Assembly: GCA_001695595.3 (NCBI GenBank)
Contig: MBPM02000035.1
Location: forward strand, 558,001 to 622,000
Direction of reading: 5' to 3'
DNA: 64,000 nucleotides
DNA from: Plasmopara viticola
Lineage: Eukaryota > Oomycota > Peronosporomycetes > Peronosporales > Peronosporaceae
Shown one piece after another: positions 60,994 through 64,000 of the stretch (position 1 is the stretch's first letter; each line of letters opens with the position of its first letter). The position numbers and the translations under genes were made by a program. The notes beneath the pieces were generated by a model. That model saw nothing but the letters and a program-made list of their open reading frames with translations, ran no database searches and was not told where the DNA came from.

Positions 60994-61325
60994 GGGGCCT
61001 TATCGAGTTGTTGCTTGAAAGGCTGCGTGGAGTAGATGGAAAAATCCAAAGTACTGTAGTGGTGCCAAAGATCTCGCTGAAGTACGAACGCCACGTAATA
61101 AATTCGACGCCTTCTCATGCTTATTTTTTGCACTGAACCCATATCCATCTCGTGAAAAAGGTTCAAGATAAGCAGCGCAATAGTAGAGGCTTCCTGTTCA
61201 GATTCTATATTGGCATAGCCACTGAAGTACGAAATAAGTAGACTTCGCAATGATTCATAGAATAGGGCTACAATTATAGAATCGTTCATTGGAGTACATG
61301 AGCCCATCAATGTTGGGGATAGCAC
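60994..61325 (-). promoter_or_regulatory. 5' flank of GIP-E, spacer of the inverted repeat
   Basis: It is homologous to the 5' flanks of the other GIP genes, in minus orientation. It ends abruptly at about 61325, where GIP-F coding sequence begins in the opposite direction. The open frame through it (60990-61394) is a chance reading. Confidence 0.5.
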
Positions 61326-61960
61326 CCTTCGCGATACCATCGATGGTTTCAGCTTTTGCGGCGCGGTTCTGGTTGCCCCTAAACTCGTTGCCACCGTTAC
61401 GTCACGCGTCGAAGGTCCGACTCCAAAGTTTGTTTAAGTTGGTACGCACTACCTAAACCAGACGTTGGATGGAGAGCAGATTCAAGTTGTGTCAGTTCAC
61501 CCCCACCCCAAGAACAACCCTTTACTCAATAGCTATGATTTCGCTTTGTTAAAAGTGGCCAAACCGAGCAAGTTTAAACCCGTTTCCCTTCCTAAAGCAG
61601 ACGATTCGGATCTCCAGGCTGACATGAAGGCAATGGCCATGGGCTGGGGAAGGCCTCATTTTTACGCCTCTGACGTTCGATTGGGTGTAAACATTAAGGT
61701 CTGGGGCGACAGGGTGTGTAAAGCGGAAGAGGGTGTCGATAAAACGAACTTGTGTACAAGCAATGCCACGCGTGAAGGCGCGTGCATATTAAGTAATGGT
61801 GGTCCACTAGTCAAGGAGCAGACGGAAGGCGATAAGAATGACATTCTCATTGGTCTGACCGTCTGGGGTCGCGGTTGCGGTAAAGAAGGATATCCGACCG
61901 TTTTTTTCGCGCGTGTCTGCCGCCGTTTCGTGGATTAATCATATAAAATCAAGCAATTAG
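61326..61960 (+). pseudogene. GIP-F: 5'-truncated GIP copy
   Basis: It starts inside the gene at the LRDTIDG codons, so the start, signal peptide and about 44 codons are missing. A TAA replaces the Ala codon after PKFV (about 61435). The frame then runs 61465-61905, where an extra T in the run before cgcgcg shifts the end. Asp is kept, Ser is Asn, and the Cys after the His site is Arg, all shared with GIP-E. It is nearly identical to GIP-E and close to GIP-A, including the 3' flank. Confidence 0.8.
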
Positions 61961-62262
61961 ACGAGCTCGAAAGCTATGGTTTTTCAAAAGAGGCATTTTC
62001 TGCTTCTTCTTTACACAAACCTTTAACACGTTCATTGCTGCTAAATTTTATTAATTGTTCAATTTTTGTTTTTTTCACCAAATTAAAATCTTTATCAAAT
62101 GGCTGAATTGCAGTTGGGAATATGTTGAATATAAGTCGTAATTCGTTTTAAATAGCGCTACTCTATTGGCTAAAAGTGCGTTGAGCATTAGTACGTCAAG
62201 ACCAGACTTTGAAACTAAATGCTATGAAGAGCACAATTACGGTCAGGTGCAGACAATGCTTT

Positions 62263-62994
62263 TGCTGACAGCGTATGTCGTGTGGAACGCCTACTTGGTA
62301 ATATAAATACTACTTAGGTCCTGTCGTGAAATTTCTAGTGAGAGACCAAATCGATTGATTCTCAACCAGCCAACAATTATTCCGGCGCGCATATATGTAA
62401 AAGCGCGATTTATCGCACTAATCGGCCATTAGATTGGATGTAAAGAACAAAATCTGTACAATTAAATAAGATTATCGACAAGTAAATGTCAAAAGAGTTA
62501 CGTGTAGAAGACGCAGTGATCACAAAATCATTGCTTGAAAGCGTGTCTCTAGGTGTAACACAGTCGATAGGGAAGCTGATTGAAGTTGGCCGTCGGACGA
62601 GGCTGTGGCGCGGTGAGGGGGGGGCGAAGTTGTCAATGGAAGAAGAATGTTTGTTGCTCAAAGAAAATCGAGAAGTGCTCTTAAATGAAGAGCTCTTACG
62701 ACTTATGTTCTGCTACAATCTGACTGGTGGCTCTCAGCCATCTAATGCTACTATCCTAAAAGCAATTTTTGTATAAATTTCATCTGGCGTCTTACACATC
62801 CTGGATCACTCTCAGCCAATAAAGGCTCTTGGTTCTTGATGTATATGGGACTTCTGGAACTGTCTTCTGGTCCGAAACTGTATAAACGTCTATTCCTGTG
62901 GATAGTATTATAGCATATGTTTTTGTGAATATTTTTCTTATACTGAGTAAAAGCCGTCATCGGCTAAACTGCCGATGACGGCGGCTACGTTACA
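62263..62994 (-). mobile_element. Gypsy LTR (732 bp), uninterrupted
   Basis: It starts at 62994 with TGTAACG, a one-base variant of TGTGACG. It has a perfect 12-bp start hairpin at 62953-62984 and ends CA at 62263. It holds the empty target site aaaatctgtac (62449-62459), which is filled at 4211-4537. A 96-codon open frame (62486-62776, +) runs antisense to the LTR. Confidence 0.65.
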
Positions 62995-63089
62995 CAAGGC
63001 TTCTAGACATGTATTTTGAACATGGGACAGTGGACGAAACGCGCGGAAAAATGTTCAGAAATCATAATTACGACCCCAGTGCAACACAG

Positions 63090-63490
63090 GCTCTGTGAAA
63101 GCGTCTTGGAAGTCCGATTGTCGACTGAGAGAAATTAGTGGGGTAGGGTCGGAGAAGGAGGAGTAATATTTGTTTGAAGCAAATTAAGCAGCGACAATAA
63201 AGAAAAGATTCAGCGAATATTTGTCTTGCTAAAGTCAAAGCGGTAGCTTCCAGCTGCCTATCAGACTCCATACACATACTATAGTTTTCAGTCTAGAACG
63301 TCTCTTCGCTCGCCATGATTACGGAATATCTGGACCTCACGTGAAAGAGCACCAAAAACCACGTAATCTTAAACTTTACAGCCACAGATAGTATGGACGA
63401 ATCCAATGCATATGTATTTGTTAAGCAACTTATCTCTACAGCGTGGCTACCGTTGTCGGCCAACCTGCTGGTCACGTCAATCTTGTCACA
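63090..63490 (-). mobile_element. Gypsy LTR-a, right arm copy, with GIP relic at its end
   Basis: It begins at 63490 with tgtgacaagattgacgtgac and corresponds to 5190-5613. A shortened GIP relic (about 63020-63085, ctggggtcg and ccgcgcgt) lies between it and the next LTR. Confidence 0.5.
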
Positions 63491-64000
63491 TGACCTCGAA
63501 AAGATTAAATGAGTCCGAGAAATTGCTTCAGGTTCTTCATAGAATCCTTCTTTCTGGTTTCACCAAGCCACCAGAATTTTGTCTTGTATTCTTTATGTAC
63601 TCAAGGTGTTTAATATTGGCTTCTAGGAGTTGGCCCTTGAGAGCCACCAACACTATTGACATTTTGCCGACGCTCGCGGTCCTTACGATTTGGCTTCAGC
63701 AATGAAGGGTGGAACTTTGGATGCAGCTTCAAGCCCCTCTAAAATTTTAGCTCATAGGAATCTTGCAAAACTTTTTCTACGATCAAATTTTTAAATATAT
63801 CTTGGTCCAATTTTTGACTTTGCACAACATTTGTAACAAACAATACGTTCTTGCTGTCCAAAGCACCATGTTGCCATATTGTAGTTCTAGTAAAAATCTA
63901 TTTTCGTCATAATTGTACTTCATGCGCCCTTGTAATTCGCTTAAACTGTCCTGTGCGACCTTAAGTAAAGTATCTTGACAAACAAGAACCTCTTGTGCAC
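63491..64000 (-). pseudogene. Gypsy 3' end (integrase C-terminus to chromodomain), cut by window edge
   Basis: It is homologous to 5614-6192 in the same orientation and to about 58200-58730 inverted. The 34-bp unit that is tripled at 5735-5836 is single here. It continues beyond the window. Confidence 0.65.

Larger units (their letters stand above)
58200..64000. repeat. Large inverted repeat, arms at least 2.67 kb
   Basis: The left arm (about 58200-60870) and right arm (61326-64000) contain, in mirrored order, GIP-E/GIP-F, their 3' flanks, LTR, GIP relic, LTR-a and the gypsy 3' end. The spacer of about 450 bp is the 5' flank of GIP-E. The right arm runs to the window edge. The right arm is also a direct copy of about 3095-6192. 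Confidence 0.85.

Noticed and set aside
60990..61394. 134-codon open frame between GIP-E and GIP-F
   Set aside because: It crosses the GIP-E 5' flank and the GIP-F coding region in the wrong frame, with no recognisable motif.

Overview
The window looks like nuclear DNA of a plant-pathogenic oomycete of the Peronosporales (Phytophthora or a downy mildew; species not determinable here). The main evidence is seven copies and relics of the secreted, catalytically dead trypsin-like family known in Phytophthora as glucanase inhibitor proteins (GIPs). They sit in an AT-rich landscape of decayed chromovirus-type gypsy elements, a copia element, a LINE with short derivatives, a MULE remnant and foldback repeats. 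No housekeeping gene is intact, and no rRNA or tRNA gene, CRISPR array or bacterial-type operon was seen.

Layout. Bases 1-2555 are repeats: a 716-bp block identical to 8857-9572, a partial LINE derivative, and a foldback element. GIP-A (2948-3712, +) is intact. Its 3' side faces a convergent gypsy element (LTR 4014-5084, body about 10300 to 5614, - strand). A second, internally deleted gypsy (+) and its LTR (11995-12696) lead to GIP-B (12983-13753, -). A palindrome-rich repeat follows, and then a 10-base N gap (16398-16407). Bases 16408-25977 repeat 6729-16397 almost exactly, with many one-base indels. I read this as two contig ends or haplotypes overlapping at the gap, so GIP-B' (22583-23336) is probably the same locus as GIP-B. 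A copia element with matching LTRs and a 5-bp target duplication fills 26044-30314.

From 32900 to 40700 the GIP-B neighbourhood recurs in inverted orientation, here with two GIPs in tandem: C (35482-36252, intact) and D (37264-38048, broken). About 40900-49060 holds a copia RT scrap, a solo LTR, largely anonymous sequence and a deleted LINE (47900-49061). A broken fragment of a UBR1-type ubiquitin ligase (49278-51604) and a MULE transposase remnant (about 51610-52560) follow. Two divergent gypsy remnants (53600-58730) lead to a large inverted repeat centred near 61100. It carries GIP-E (-) and GIP-F (+), and its arms run to the window edge.

How it fits together. The recurring unit is a GIP gene with its 5' flank, its 3' flank and an LTR retroelement pointing towards the GIP 3' end. 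This whole unit, not the gene alone, has been duplicated, inverted and tandemly repeated. Three GIPs keep a full-length reading frame (A, B, C), and each has a different set of substitutions at the former catalytic triad. The rest are truncated or frameshifted. Many single-base indels between near-identical copies lie in homopolymers, so some frameshifts may be sequencing errors.
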